Shown one piece after another: positions 12,325 through 20,341 of a stretch of 64,000 nucleotides of DNA (positions within the stretch are counted from its first letter, which is position 1; every line of letters starts with the position of its first letter). The stretch lies in NCBI RefSeq assembly GCF_003596405.1, contig NZ_QYUR01000002.1, positions 1,380,501 to 1,444,500 on the forward strand, read 5' to 3'. The stretch comes from Pseudomonas cavernicola (GTDB lineage Bacteria > Pseudomonadota > Gammaproteobacteria > Pseudomonadales > Pseudomonadaceae). The position numbers were made by a program, and so were the translations under genes. The notes beneath the pieces are model-generated. The model did no database searches, had not been told where the DNA came from, and was given only the letters and a program-made list of their open reading frames with translations.

Positions 12325-13302
12325 TTAACGCACCTGCACCACGACTTTACCCACCGCCTTGCGTTGGCCCAGCGCGTTGATCGCCTCGGCGGCTTGTTCC
12401 AGCGGGAAGGTCTGCGATACCAACGGCTTGACCTTGCCTTCAGCATGCCATTGGAACAACTGCTGGAAGTTGGCGGCATTGTCCACTGGTTGGCGCTGAG
12501 CGAAGGCGCCCCAGAACACGCCGACCACCGCTGCACCTTTGAGTAGCGCCAGGTTGACTGGCAATTCTGGGATGCGCCCGCTGGCGAAACCGACCACCAG
12601 CAGCCGGCCGTTCCAGGCGATGGAGCGAATGGCCTGGTCGAACAGGTCGCCGCCGACCGGGTCGTAGATCACGTCCGCGCCCTGGCCACCGGTCAGTTCT
12701 TTGACCTTGTCTTTCAGGCTGACTTCGCTGTAGTTGATCAGCTCATCGGCACCGGCGGCTTTGGCGACCGCCAGTTTCTCGGCACTGCTGGCGGCGGCGA
12801 TGACTTTGGCGCCCATGGCCTTGCCGATTTCCACCGCGGCCAGGCCGACGCCGCCGGAGGCGCCGAGCACCAGCAGGGTTTCGCCCGCTTGCAGGTTGGC
12901 GCGTTGCTTGAGCGCGTGCATCGAGGTGCCGTAGGTCATGCCGAAGGCGGCAGCGCTGGCGAAGTCCATGCTGGCCGGGATCGGCATGACGTTGTAGCCG
13001 GGCACGGCGACCTGCTCGGCAAAGCTGCCCCAACCGGTCAGCGCCATCACTCGATCGCCTGGTTTGACGTGGCTGACTTTCTCACCGACCGCCGCGACGA
13101 TACCTGCTGCTTCGCCGCCAGGGGAGAACGGGAATGGCGGCTTGAACTGATATTTGCCCTCGATGATCAGGGTGTCCGGGAAGTTGACCCCGGCGGCGTG
13201 CACGTCGAGGAGAATTTCATTTTTCTTCGCTTCTGGGCTGGCGATTTCTTCCAGCACCAGCGTTTCGGCAGGGCCGAAGGCTTTGCACAACACGGCTTTC
13301 AT
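12325..13302 (-). CDS. NADPH:quinone oxidoreductase (zinc-free MDR family)
   Basis: 325 residues from the ATG at 13302. I choose it over the upstream in-frame ATGs because GAGGA lies eight bases before it. A GroES-like N-terminal domain holds NFPDTLIIEGKYQFKPPFPFSPG, typical of QOR-type enzymes. The Rossmann fold has the nucleotide motif LVLGASGGVGLAAVEI (near residue 146). The cysteine/histidine zinc ligands of alcohol dehydrogenases are absent, as expected for quinone reductases that make one- or two-electron reductions with NADPH. Substrate unknown. Confidence 0.88.
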   Translation of the reverse strand: MKAVLCKAFGPAETLVLEEIASPEAKKNEILLDVHAAGVNFPDTLIIEGKYQFKPPFPFSPGGEAAGIVAAVGEKVSHVKPGDRVMALTGWGSFAEQVAVPGYNVMPIPASMDFASAAAFGMTYGTSMHALKQRANLQAGETLLVLGASGGVGLAAVEIGKAMGAKVIAAASSAEKLAVAKAAGADELINYSEVSLKDKVKELTGGQGADVIYDPVGGDLFDQAIRSIAWNGRLLVVGFASGRIPELPVNLALLKGAAVVGVFWGAFAQRQPVDNAANFQQLFQWHAEGKVKPLVSQTFPLEQAAEAINALGQRKAVGKVVVQVR

Positions 13303-13430
13303 CGGGGACATTCCTCGCAGAGTTATGGCCAAGCAGTGTAGGTGCATGGGGCGGCCGGTCAACGAGCATGGCCTGGCTTGATAGGCGCGTATAAGCGTCG
13401 GACTTGGGCCAGCGCCACGCTATCGCTATG

Positions 13431-13599
13431 CTAGGGGGCTGTCGGACTTAGAACTGTCCTACTGCGAAAGCCTGGCTATTGGCCCGTTTTTCCATTCAGC
13501 CTCGTTAAAGAGAGTGACTATTCGCCTCGGCGGAATGAAAAAACGGTCTCAATCCCAGACTTTCTCGCTACGGACGCCTAAGCTCGACAGCCCCCCTAG
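13431..13599. repeat. 169-bp palindromic, MITE-like element
   Basis: The ends are inverted repeats of about 22 bp (left CTAGGGGGCTGTCGGACTTA, right the complement of CTAGGGGGGCTGTCGAGCTTA). Inner segments also pair: GCCCGTTTTTCCATTC with GGAATGAAAAAACGG, and GAAAGCCTGGCTATT with AATCCCAGACTTTC. The whole unit is therefore one long imperfect hairpin with no coding potential. It lies directly ahead of the FliL-like gene. It looks like a non-autonomous mobile element. Confidence 0.7.
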
Positions 13600-13628
13600 G
13601 CAGCATACTTTGTTGAGGATGTGCCCCT

Positions 13629-14039
13629 GTGAAAGCCTGGATCCTATTGTTGTTGGCTCTATCCCTGCCGTTTTCAGCGTTGGCCAATGAAGAAGAGGAA
13701 GGCAAAGAGGGCGAGGCGCCTAAGGTGGCCTATGTCAACTTGGTGCCGGCGCTGGTGGGTAATTATGGTGCGGGCCCACGGCTGAAGGTGTTCAAGGCCG
13801 ATATTGCGCTACGGGTATCCGGTAGTGAGGCGCAGGAGCGGGTCGAGCACCATGAGCCGCTGATTCGTAATCAGTTGGTGATGCTGTTCTCGCAACAAAC
13901 CGACGAGAGCCTGGGTAATGTTGAGGCCAAGGAGAGGCTGCGCCAGGAAGCGTTGAAGCAAGTGCAGCAGGTACTGAGCCAGGAAGAGGGCAAGCCGCTG
14001 GTGGATGATCTGCTGTTCAACAACCTGATCGTTCAGTAG
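13629..14039 (+). CDS. FliL-like flagellar basal-body-associated protein
   Basis: 136 residues from a GTG, with a cleavable signal-like N-terminus (hydrophobic residues 3-18, ALA before NEEEEGKEGE). After an acidic linker the body matches the FliL periplasmic domain: YVNLVPALVGNY, RLKVFKADIALRV, a middle HEPLIRNQLVMLFS and a tail of amphipathic helix ending DLLFNNLIVQ. FliL proteins associate with the flagellar stator. This one is outside the flagellar clusters and lacks the long N-terminal anchor, so its link to motility is inferred. Confidence 0.8.
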   Translation: MKAWILLLLALSLPFSALANEEEEGKEGEAPKVAYVNLVPALVGNYGAGPRLKVFKADIALRVSGSEAQERVEHHEPLIRNQLVMLFSQQTDESLGNVEAKERLRQEALKQVQQVLSQEEGKPLVDDLLFNNLIVQ

Positions 14040-14091
14040 CCGGCCCTGGCTGTAGAGCCAGGCGAAACCGCGCTCATGGTGCGGTGAGGCG

Positions 14092-15963
14092 TTAGTTCGC
14101 GGGGTTCCAGATGCAGGTGCGGTTGCGCCCCTGGTGTTTGGCTTGATAGAGCGCCTGGTCGCTGTGTGCCACCAAACTGTCCGGCTGGTTGTTCTGGCTC
14201 GGGGTGGTGGTGGCCAGGCCGATGCTCAGACTCAGACGACCCAGTGGGCTGGCTGGATGAGCCAGGTTCAGCTCCTCGATCGCTTTATGGACGCGCTGCG
14301 CCACATGCTCGCCACCGTCCAAACCGGTGTTGACCAGGATAATGGCGAACTCCTCGCCGCCGTAGCGACAGGCCACATCGCCCTCACGCTGCAGGCAGCC
14401 TTGCAAGGCCGTAGCCACCCGCCGCAAGACGTCGTCGCCGGCCAGGTGGCCGAGTTGGTCGTTGTAACGCTTGAAGTGGTCGACATCCAGCATGAGCAAG
14501 GCCATGGACGCGCCGATCCGCTGCAGGCGCCGCCACTCGCCGTGTAATTGATGATCAAAAAAGCGCCGGTTATAGAGGCCGGTCAGTCCGTCCTGCTGCG
14601 ACAGGTGTTGCAGTTGCGCTTCCAGTTGCAGGCGTTCGTTGTTGTCGCGGGAGACGCCGATCAGGTATTCGTGGCCATTCAACTGCACCAACTGAGCGCT
14701 GATTTCTGCCGCCTGAATGCTGCCGTCGCGTCGACGCATCTCTCGCTGAAAGATCTTCGTCGAGTTGTCCCGATGCGCCTGGCGTACCAGTTCCAGCCAG
14801 GCATGGAAGCCCAGCAGCAGTTGTTCGGGCTGTTCTTTTAGCTGTCGGCTGAACTCTTCGCTGCTGTAACCCAGGCTGCTGTAAGTGGCCTGGTTCATAT
14901 GCAGGATGTTGCGGTTCTGCGGGTCGATGATGAACAGGCCGTCGCGGCTGGAGTCGGTCAGATCGACCACCAGTTGCAGGCGCTCGCGGCTGTCGCGCAG
15001 CACCTGTTCGATCTGCTCGCGATGGCCGACTTCCTCGTTCAAGCGCCGGTTGCCGGCTTGCAGAGCGCGCGCGCGACGGGAGTTTTCCAGGGCCAAGGCG
15101 AGGGCGGCCACCAGCAGCAGGCTGATCGTCAGGCTGGCGCCGAGCACCACTTGCGGCAGTGGGCTGACCAGTTGTTGCGTGAGCTTCTGCGTGGGGCTGA
15201 GCTGCAGGGTGAAATTGCGGTTGTTTAGCAGGTGGAGCGGCAACTCCTGCTGAAGGGGGGCGCTTAGGTCGGCTTGGTCGCGGCTGTAAAGCGGGTGGCC
15301 GAACTCCAGCAGACGGACATGGAAGTCGGCGCTGTCGACCGTGTCGAGCAGTTCGTCCATCAGTGCTTCGACGCGAAACACGCCTTGCAGGAAGCCATCG
15401 AAGACCGGCCTGTCCTGTTCGCCGCGAATATACAGCGGGGTGTAAAGGATGAAGCCGCGGCCGCCCTGTACCAGGCTGAAACTATTGGAGAAGCTCGCCA
15501 GGCCACGGGCTTTAGCCTGCATGGCCAGGTTGAAGTTGGGGTGTGCGGGTGTCAGTTGAAAATGCAGCGCTGCTTGATTGCCTTCGAGGGGCAGCAGCCA
15601 GCGCATCTTCAGGTCGGGGCCCAGCCACTGAATGGCTTGGTAGCCTCTGAAGTGCTGCAAGGAGATGCGCGCCTCCAACTCCCACTCCTCGCGGGAGAGG
15701 CGGCCGTGATGGTTCCAGAGCTGGGCCATGCGGTACAGGTCTTGAGCTTGGGCGTTGAGACTGCTTTCTAGCTGGCGGGTCAGCAGGCGTGCTTGAGACT
15801 CGACCCGTTCACGTACGTGCTCCCGCTCTGTGCTCTTCAACTGGTGCCAGAGCAACAGGCTGGCGCCGCACAGCAGCAGAGCCAGCAGGGCGAGCGCTAG
15901 CCGGGCCGGCCAAGCGGAGCGTGAGAATGGCAGCTGAGAGTCGTGCAAGGTTTCTGTTCCCAT
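14092..15963 (-). CDS. Membrane diguanylate cyclase (CHASE-like sensor, PAS, GGDEF)
   Basis: 623 residues from the ATG at 15963 (an in-frame GTG at 16017 would overlap the upstream gene). A first membrane helix near residues 17-40, a ~230-residue periplasmic sensor resembling CHASE domains, and a second helix near 270-292 are followed by a PAS domain (~325-445) and a C-terminal GGDEF domain. The active-site motif GGEEF is at 535-539, and an intact inhibitory RxxD (REGD) lies five residues before it. It should make c-di-GMP from two GTP and be product-inhibited. The start sits 26 bases after the EVE-domain gene, so the two are probably co-transcribed. The signal sensed is unknown. Confidence 0.92.
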   Translation of the reverse strand: MGTETLHDSQLPFSRSAWPARLALALLALLLCGASLLLWHQLKSTEREHVRERVESQARLLTRQLESSLNAQAQDLYRMAQLWNHHGRLSREEWELEARISLQHFRGYQAIQWLGPDLKMRWLLPLEGNQAALHFQLTPAHPNFNLAMQAKARGLASFSNSFSLVQGGRGFILYTPLYIRGEQDRPVFDGFLQGVFRVEALMDELLDTVDSADFHVRLLEFGHPLYSRDQADLSAPLQQELPLHLLNNRNFTLQLSPTQKLTQQLVSPLPQVVLGASLTISLLLVAALALALENSRRARALQAGNRRLNEEVGHREQIEQVLRDSRERLQLVVDLTDSSRDGLFIIDPQNRNILHMNQATYSSLGYSSEEFSRQLKEQPEQLLLGFHAWLELVRQAHRDNSTKIFQREMRRRDGSIQAAEISAQLVQLNGHEYLIGVSRDNNERLQLEAQLQHLSQQDGLTGLYNRRFFDHQLHGEWRRLQRIGASMALLMLDVDHFKRYNDQLGHLAGDDVLRRVATALQGCLQREGDVACRYGGEEFAIILVNTGLDGGEHVAQRVHKAIEELNLAHPASPLGRLSLSIGLATTTPSQNNQPDSLVAHSDQALYQAKHQGRNRTCIWNPAN

Positions 15964-15989
15964 TGCCCTTGGCCCATCGCCCGTGCTGC

Positions 15990-16439
15990 TTAACGCAGGG
16001 TGCAGACTGCCGCCCACTCGCTGGTACTGACGGGCATCACCGAGAGGCGGCTGCCTTTCTGTACCAAGGGTAGTTCAGCCAGCGCTACCGCGGCCTTCAG
16101 TCGTGCCAGTGAGAGTACTTGCGGGAAGGCTTCGACGAATTCCACGTCGAGGGCGCTCCAGGGATTTTTCTCCGCACCGGCTTTGGCGTCGAAGTAAGGG
16201 CTTTGCGGGTCGAGCGCCGTCGGATCAGGGTAAGCCGTGGCGATAATCCGGCCGATGCCGGCGATACCCGGCTCAGGGCAACTCGAGTGATAAAAGAAGA
16301 ACAAGTCGCCGACGGCCATGCTGCGCAGAAAGTTGCGCGCCTGATAGTTGCGCACGCCGTCCCAGCGTGCGCGGCCGAGGCGTTGCAGGTCGTGAATGGA
16401 TAATTCTTCGGGTTCGGACTTCATTAACCAATGAGGCAT
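15990..16439 (-). CDS. EVE domain protein
   Basis: 149 residues starting MPHWLMKSEPEE. The N-terminal WLMKSEP, the WDGVRNYQARNFLR and the FFFYHSSCPEPGIAGIGRI segments are the signature of the EVE (PUA-like, thymocyte nuclear protein 1) family, which binds modified nucleic acid bases. The open frame reaches 16526, but family similarity begins at this start. It precedes the diguanylate cyclase on the same strand. Cellular role not established. Confidence 0.88.
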   Translation of the reverse strand: MPHWLMKSEPEELSIHDLQRLGRARWDGVRNYQARNFLRSMAVGDLFFFYHSSCPEPGIAGIGRIIATAYPDPTALDPQSPYFDAKAGAEKNPWSALDVEFVEAFPQVLSLARLKAAVALAELPLVQKGSRLSVMPVSTSEWAAVCTLR

Positions 16440-16647
16440 GAACTTTGCTCGTAAGTTGCCGGTCAGTCTAGCGGGCTCACTATCGTACAGGCAGACGACA
16501 GCCGGTTGGCGCCATAAATTGCGCAAGCTTTCACCTTGCTGGAGAATGCCTCGGTTTTAAATGTGACGCCGCCGTACGGCCTAATAACAACAACTACAAC
16601 CGCCGCCGGTCATCGTGCGAGGTTTGCCTTGAAGGGGGAGGCAGTCG

Positions 16648-16779
16648 ATGAAACGTAAACCAGATCTATTGTGGGTATTGGTCATTCTGTTCGGCCTGGG
16701 CGTGGTAACTACGGGTTACACCCAGAGCTTGTGGGAGCGTCAAAGCGATGCTCCCGTCAACCTGTCGCAACAGCCTTAA
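16648..16779 (+). CDS. 43-residue single-pass membrane peptide
   Basis: ATG at 16648 after a strong purine-rich site (GAAGGGGGAGG, 16631-16641). Basic N-terminus (MKRKPD), one hydrophobic helix (LLWVLVILFGLGVVTTG, residues 7-23) and a short polar tail ending NLSQQP. The positive-inside rule puts the N-terminus in the cytoplasm. It lies between the EVE gene (opposite strand) and ygfA (opposite strand), so it has its own promoter. Function unknown. The ribosome binding site and helix make a real gene likely. Confidence 0.7.
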   Translation: MKRKPDLLWVLVILFGLGVVTTGYTQSLWERQSDAPVNLSQQP

Positions 16780-16821
16780 GGCTGTTTGACGACACCAGTG
16801 GGCGCCGCAGGGATCGCGGTG

Positions 16822-17430
16822 CTAGCTCCTGACGGCGTACCAAGCCTGATCCGTGACCGTCGCGTGCAGCGGCACATCCCAGATGGCCAGCGTCAGTTGA
16901 TCGACCTTCTGACATTCATGCGCGAGCCCCAGTAAGGTCGGTTTGTGCCAATTTTTGCGCATGCTCAGGTACGCCAGGCTGCGGTCATAAAAACCGCCAC
17001 CCATGCCGAGGCGGCCACCGCCGCTATCGAAGCCCACCAGCGGCAACAAGACCAAGTCCAGGGCCCAGACTTTGCGCTGCTGCTTGCGGTTGGCATGCGG
17101 TTCCTGAATGCGGAAGCGGTTAGGCGTCATCCGCTCGTGTGGGTGGATACGCTGGAACACCATCTTGGTGCGCGGCCAGGCGCTCAATACCGGTAAGTAG
17201 GTGGCCTTGCCGCGGCGCTGGGCGGCGCGCAGCAACAGGCGTGGATCAATCTCACCATCCGTTGGCAAATACAGCGCGATATGCCGGGCGCGGCGAAAGC
17301 GTGGATCTTGGGCGAGTTGGCGATACAGGCGCTGGGCGGCCTGGCGCTGTTCGTTCGGGCTAAGCGCGCGGCGGGCTTTGCGCAGTAGGTGCCGAAGTTG
17401 TGGGCGGGAAAGAGCGGCTGAAGTCATCAT
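16822..17430 (-). CDS. ygfA: 5-formyltetrahydrofolate cyclo-ligase
   Basis: 202 residues. Converts 5-formyl-THF to 5,10-methenyl-THF with ATP, recycling an inhibitory folate. Basic N-terminus (LRHLLRKARRAL) followed by IALYLPTDGEIDPRLLL, and the C-terminal MTHFS signature LPLVGFDSGGGRLGMGGGFYDRSLAYL (near 136-162). The 6S RNA gene lies directly upstream on the same strand, the conserved ssrS-ygfA arrangement of proteobacteria. Confidence 0.95.
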   Translation of the reverse strand: MMTSAALSRPQLRHLLRKARRALSPNEQRQAAQRLYRQLAQDPRFRRARHIALYLPTDGEIDPRLLLRAAQRRGKATYLPVLSAWPRTKMVFQRIHPHERMTPNRFRIQEPHANRKQQRKVWALDLVLLPLVGFDSGGGRLGMGGGFYDRSLAYLSMRKNWHKPTLLGLAHECQKVDQLTLAIWDVPLHATVTDQAWYAVRS

Positions 17431-17523
17431 CGAAGGGCGGCAACTGCAGTCGTTAGTGGCTGCTGCTGGGTACAGTCGACAACATCATTGCCAGCGCTGA
17501 TGGCTGGCAATGACGGTAAAAAT

Positions 17524-17702
17524 AAGACCCCCCGGAGTGCCGCTGTCGGCTTGGCCCTTGAACCCGAAAGTTCAAGGTGGAGGTTGCAGGGAGCGTTAAG
17601 GCTTTCCGTCAGGCGGACATGCACACCGGCTCCAACTTGCAACCCCCGGGTTTGTGCGTATCGGCTCAGGGACATCACCAACTGGCGCACACTCCAGGGA
17701 GC
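17524..17702 (-). ncRNA. ssrS: 6S RNA
   Basis: On the minus strand the ends pair (CCCTGGAGTG near 17700 with CACTCCGGGG near 17530). The sequence contains the hallmarks of gammaproteobacterial 6S RNA: GATGTCCCTGAGCCGATA near the 5' end, GTGTGCATGTCCG and GGAAAGCCTTAA in the middle, and CCACCTTGAAC...GTTCAAGGG toward the 3' end. About 180 nt. It binds sigma70 RNA polymerase and mimics an open promoter. The zapA-ssrS-ygfA order is the conserved one. Ends are estimated to within a few bases. Confidence 0.93.
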
Positions 17703-17736
17703 GGGGGCCAGTATACCCCAATCCGCCGCTCTGCAA

Positions 17737-18048
17737 TCAGCTATGGCCGGCATCCGGATCGGTGGCCAAGGCATGATCGACGCGCTCCAGCAGGTCACGC
17801 ACGTGCTCGCGGGTCGAGCTGGCGTCCTGATCCAGGCGCTGCTGCTTGTGCAGCAGATCGTGGGTGATGTTCAGTGCCGCCATCACGGCGACCCGGTCGG
17901 CACCGATGACTTTGCCGCCGCTGCGGATCTCGCGCATCTTGCCATCCAGATAGCGCGCGGCGCTTTCCAGGTTGGCGCGCTCATCCGTAGGGCAGGCGAT
18001 GCAGTATTCTTTGTCGAGGATGTGAACGGTAACGGTATTCGAGGTCAT
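17737..18048 (-). CDS. zapA: Cell division protein ZapA
   Basis: 103 residues. Cytoplasmic FtsZ-associated protein that bundles protofilaments at the Z ring. N-terminal TVTVHILDKEYCIACPTDERANLESAARYLD is the ZapA globular head, with a C-terminal coiled-coil helix rich in Q/L/R. The first base of its start codon region overlaps the last base of the upstream coiled-coil gene (position 18048), so the two are translationally coupled. Confidence 0.93.
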   Translation of the reverse strand: MTSNTVTVHILDKEYCIACPTDERANLESAARYLDGKMREIRSGGKVIGADRVAVMAALNITHDLLHKQQRLDQDASSTREHVRDLLERVDHALATDPDAGHS

Positions 18049-18254
18049 TAATCCTGCTCCAGGGCTCTCAGGCGCGAAATCATTGATTCGACCTTATGCC
18101 GGGCCATTTCGTTCTTTTCGATCAGATGGGCGCGCTCCTCGCGCCAGGCCTTTTCATGCGCACGTAAGACTCGGTTGTCGGCTTTAAGCTGCTCGACGCG
18201 CTGGATTAGCAGTTCCAGCTTGGTGGTAAGCGCGTGCAGATCGGCGTCTTCCAT
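18048..18254 (-). CDS. TIGR02449-type ZapB-like coiled-coil protein
   Basis: 68 residues, almost entirely heptad-patterned coiled coil (DLHALTTKLELLIQRVEQLK ... MISRLRALEQD). It matches the short family found directly before zapA in Pseudomonas and sometimes described as ZapB-like. It shares one base with zapA. A role in Z-ring organisation is inferred from that coupling. Confidence 0.85.
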   Translation of the reverse strand: MEDADLHALTTKLELLIQRVEQLKADNRVLRAHEKAWREERAHLIEKNEMARHKVESMISRLRALEQD

Positions 18255-18411
18255 GGGTTCTCACTAGGGCGTTGAATGACCAGAACTATATAGGATCAGT
18301 TCGGTGAAGGTGCAAACCTGTCGGCGGCCTTCGATGGTCTTGGCGCGCCTGCCGGTGCTAGGATACGAGGCCTTCATTCTAGTCATTGCGCCCTCTGGCG
18401 CCTAGTTGCCA

Positions 18412-18966
18412 ATGCCCACTCAAAATTCCCCGTATAGCGCTTTCGCCGCCCTGCTCGCCAGCAGTGGCCAACCCGTCTCACCGGCTGAGCTGCATGGCCT
18501 GTTGCTGGGCCGTAGTTGTGCCGGTGCCGGCTTCGAGAACGATCCCTGGCTGGTAGATGCCGCCGAACTGCTCGGCGGCGCGCCGCAGGACAATGTGCGG
18601 CAGGCGCTGATCGGCCTGCAGGAGATGGTCAAAGGCGAGCTGACCGGTGACGACATGGCGGTTGTGTTGCTGCTGCCGTCGGATGATGCGCCGCTGGCTG
18701 AGCGCGCTGTGGCGCTTGGCCAATGGTGCCAGGGTTTCCTCGGCGGCTTCGGTTTGACCGCGCGCGATGCGGCGTTGAGCGGCGAAGCGGTCGAAGTGTT
18801 GCAGGATCTGGCGGCGATTGCCCAGGTGCAGAGCGCATTGGAAGAGTCCGAGGACGGCGAAAGCGACTATATGGAAGTCATGGAATATCTGCGTGTCGCG
18901 CCCTTGCTGCTGTTTACCGAGTGCGCAAAACCGCTTGCGCCAGCACCCAAACCGTCCCTGCACTGA
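18412..18966 (+). CDS. ygfB: YgfB / UPF0149 family protein
   Basis: 184 residues from the ATG at 18412 (a TTG two codons earlier is also possible). All-helical family signature: [31 protein letters not shown] (near residues 102-115), and [26 protein letters not shown] toward the end. Divergent from the zapA operon and 36 bases before pepP, so probably the first gene of ygfB-pepP-ubiH-ubiI. In P. aeruginosa YgfB has been tied to ampDh3/AlpA regulation. Confidence 0.92.
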   Translation: MPTQNSPYSAFAALLASSGQPVSPAELHGLLLGRSCAGAGFENDPWLVDAAELLGGAPQDNVRQALIGLQEMVKGELTGDDMAVVLLLPSDDAPLAERAVALGQWCQGFLGGFGLTARDAALSGEAVEVLQDLAAIAQVQSALEESEDGESDYMEVMEYLRVAPLLLFTECAKPLAPAPKPSLH

Positions 18967-19002
18967 TTTTTCAGCCGTTATATAAGTAGGTCGAGTCTGC
19001 CC

Positions 19003-20337
19003 ATGATCAGCATCCCCAAGTCGGAATACGCCCGTCGGCGCAAGGCGCTGATGGCGCAGATGGAACCCAACAGCATCGCCATTCTGCCGGCGGCGCCGGT
19101 GTATATCCGTAACCGCGACGTCGAGCACGTCTATCGTCAGGACAGTGACTTCCAGTACCTCAGCGGCTTCCCCGAGCCGGAAGCGGTGATCGCACTGATT
19201 CCGGGGCGTGAACATGGCGAGTACGTGCTGTTCTGCCGTGAGCGTGATCCCGAGCGCGAGCTCTGGGATGGCCTGCGCGCTGGCCAGGATGGTGCGATCA
19301 GTGCGTTCGGTGCCGACGACGCGTTCCCCATCGGCGATATCGACGACATCCTCCCGGGCTTGATCGAAGGCCGCGAGCGAGTCTATTACGCCATGGGCAC
19401 CAATCAGGAGTTCGATCGGCACCTGATGGACTGGATCAACGTGATCCGCTCCAAGGCCCGTCAGGGCGCACAGCCGCCAAACGAATTCGTCGCCCTCGAC
19501 CATCTGCTGCACGACATGCGCCTGTACAAGTCAGCCAATGAAGTAAAGGTGATGCGCGAAGCCGCACAGATTTCTTCCCGTGCGCATATCCGTGCGATGC
19601 AGGCTAGCCGCGCCGGTTTGAGCGAGTATCACCTGGAAGCCGAGTTGGACTACGAGTTTCGCAAGGGTGGGGCGAAGATGCCGGCCTATGGCTCGATTGT
19701 CGCCGCGGGGCGCAATGCCTGCATCCTGCATTACCGCGAGAACGATGCGCCGCTCAGAGACGGTGAGCTGGTGCTGATCGATGCCGGTTGCGAGATCGAC
19801 TGCTATGCCAGCGATATCACCCGCACCTTTCCGGTCAGCGGCAGGTTTTCCGCTGAGCAGAAGGCGATCTACGAGCTGGTGCTGAAATCCCAGGAAGCGG
19901 CGTTCGCCGTGATTGCCCCCGGCAAGCACTGGAACGAAGCCCACGAAGCCACTGTGCAGGTGATCACCGCCGGGCTGGTCGAGCTGGGTCTGCTGGAAGG
20001 CGACGTCAGCGAGCTGATCGCCAGCGAAGCCTATAAAGCTTTCTATATGCACCGCGCCGGGCACTGGTTGGGCATGGACGTGCATGACGTCGGCGACTAC
20101 AAGGTCGGCGGCGAGTGGCGTGTCCTGGAAGTGGGCATGGCGCTGACCGTCGAGCCCGGCATCTACATCGCCGTGGACAATCAGCACGTGGCGAAGAAGT
20201 GGCGCGGAATCGGCGTGCGGATCGAAGACGATGTGGTGGTGACCAAGACTGGCTGCGAGATTCTGACCAGCCACGCGCCGAAGACGGTTGCCGAGATCGA
20301 GGCCTTGATGGCTGCTGCACGAATCCAGGCGGCTTGA
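19003..20337 (+). CDS. pepP: Xaa-Pro aminopeptidase
   Basis: 444 residues, M24B metallopeptidase that removes an N-terminal residue preceding proline. Creatinase-like N-terminal domain (NRDVEHVYRQDSDFQYLSGF) then the pita-bread domain with the five metal ligands visible: the two aspartates in LIDAGCEIDCYASDITRTFP, histidine in HRAGHWLGMDVHD, glutamates in LTVEPGIYI and VRIEDDVVVT. Four bases separate its stop from ubiH. Confidence 0.95.
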   Translation: MISIPKSEYARRRKALMAQMEPNSIAILPAAPVYIRNRDVEHVYRQDSDFQYLSGFPEPEAVIALIPGREHGEYVLFCRERDPERELWDGLRAGQDGAISAFGADDAFPIGDIDDILPGLIEGRERVYYAMGTNQEFDRHLMDWINVIRSKARQGAQPPNEFVALDHLLHDMRLYKSANEVKVMREAAQISSRAHIRAMQASRAGLSEYHLEAELDYEFRKGGAKMPAYGSIVAAGRNACILHYRENDAPLRDGELVLIDAGCEIDCYASDITRTFPVSGRFSAEQKAIYELVLKSQEAAFAVIAPGKHWNEAHEATVQVITAGLVELGLLEGDVSELIASEAYKAFYMHRAGHWLGMDVHDVGDYKVGGEWRVLEVGMALTVEPGIYIAVDNQHVAKKWRGIGVRIEDDVVVTKTGCEILTSHAPKTVAEIEALMAAARIQAA

Positions 20338-20341
20338 GCCG

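Noticed and set aside
17427..18051. Plus- and minus-strand frames across the 6S RNA and zapA
   Set aside because: They cover the structured 6S RNA and the zapA gene in other frames; the RNA match and ZapA similarity explain the DNA.
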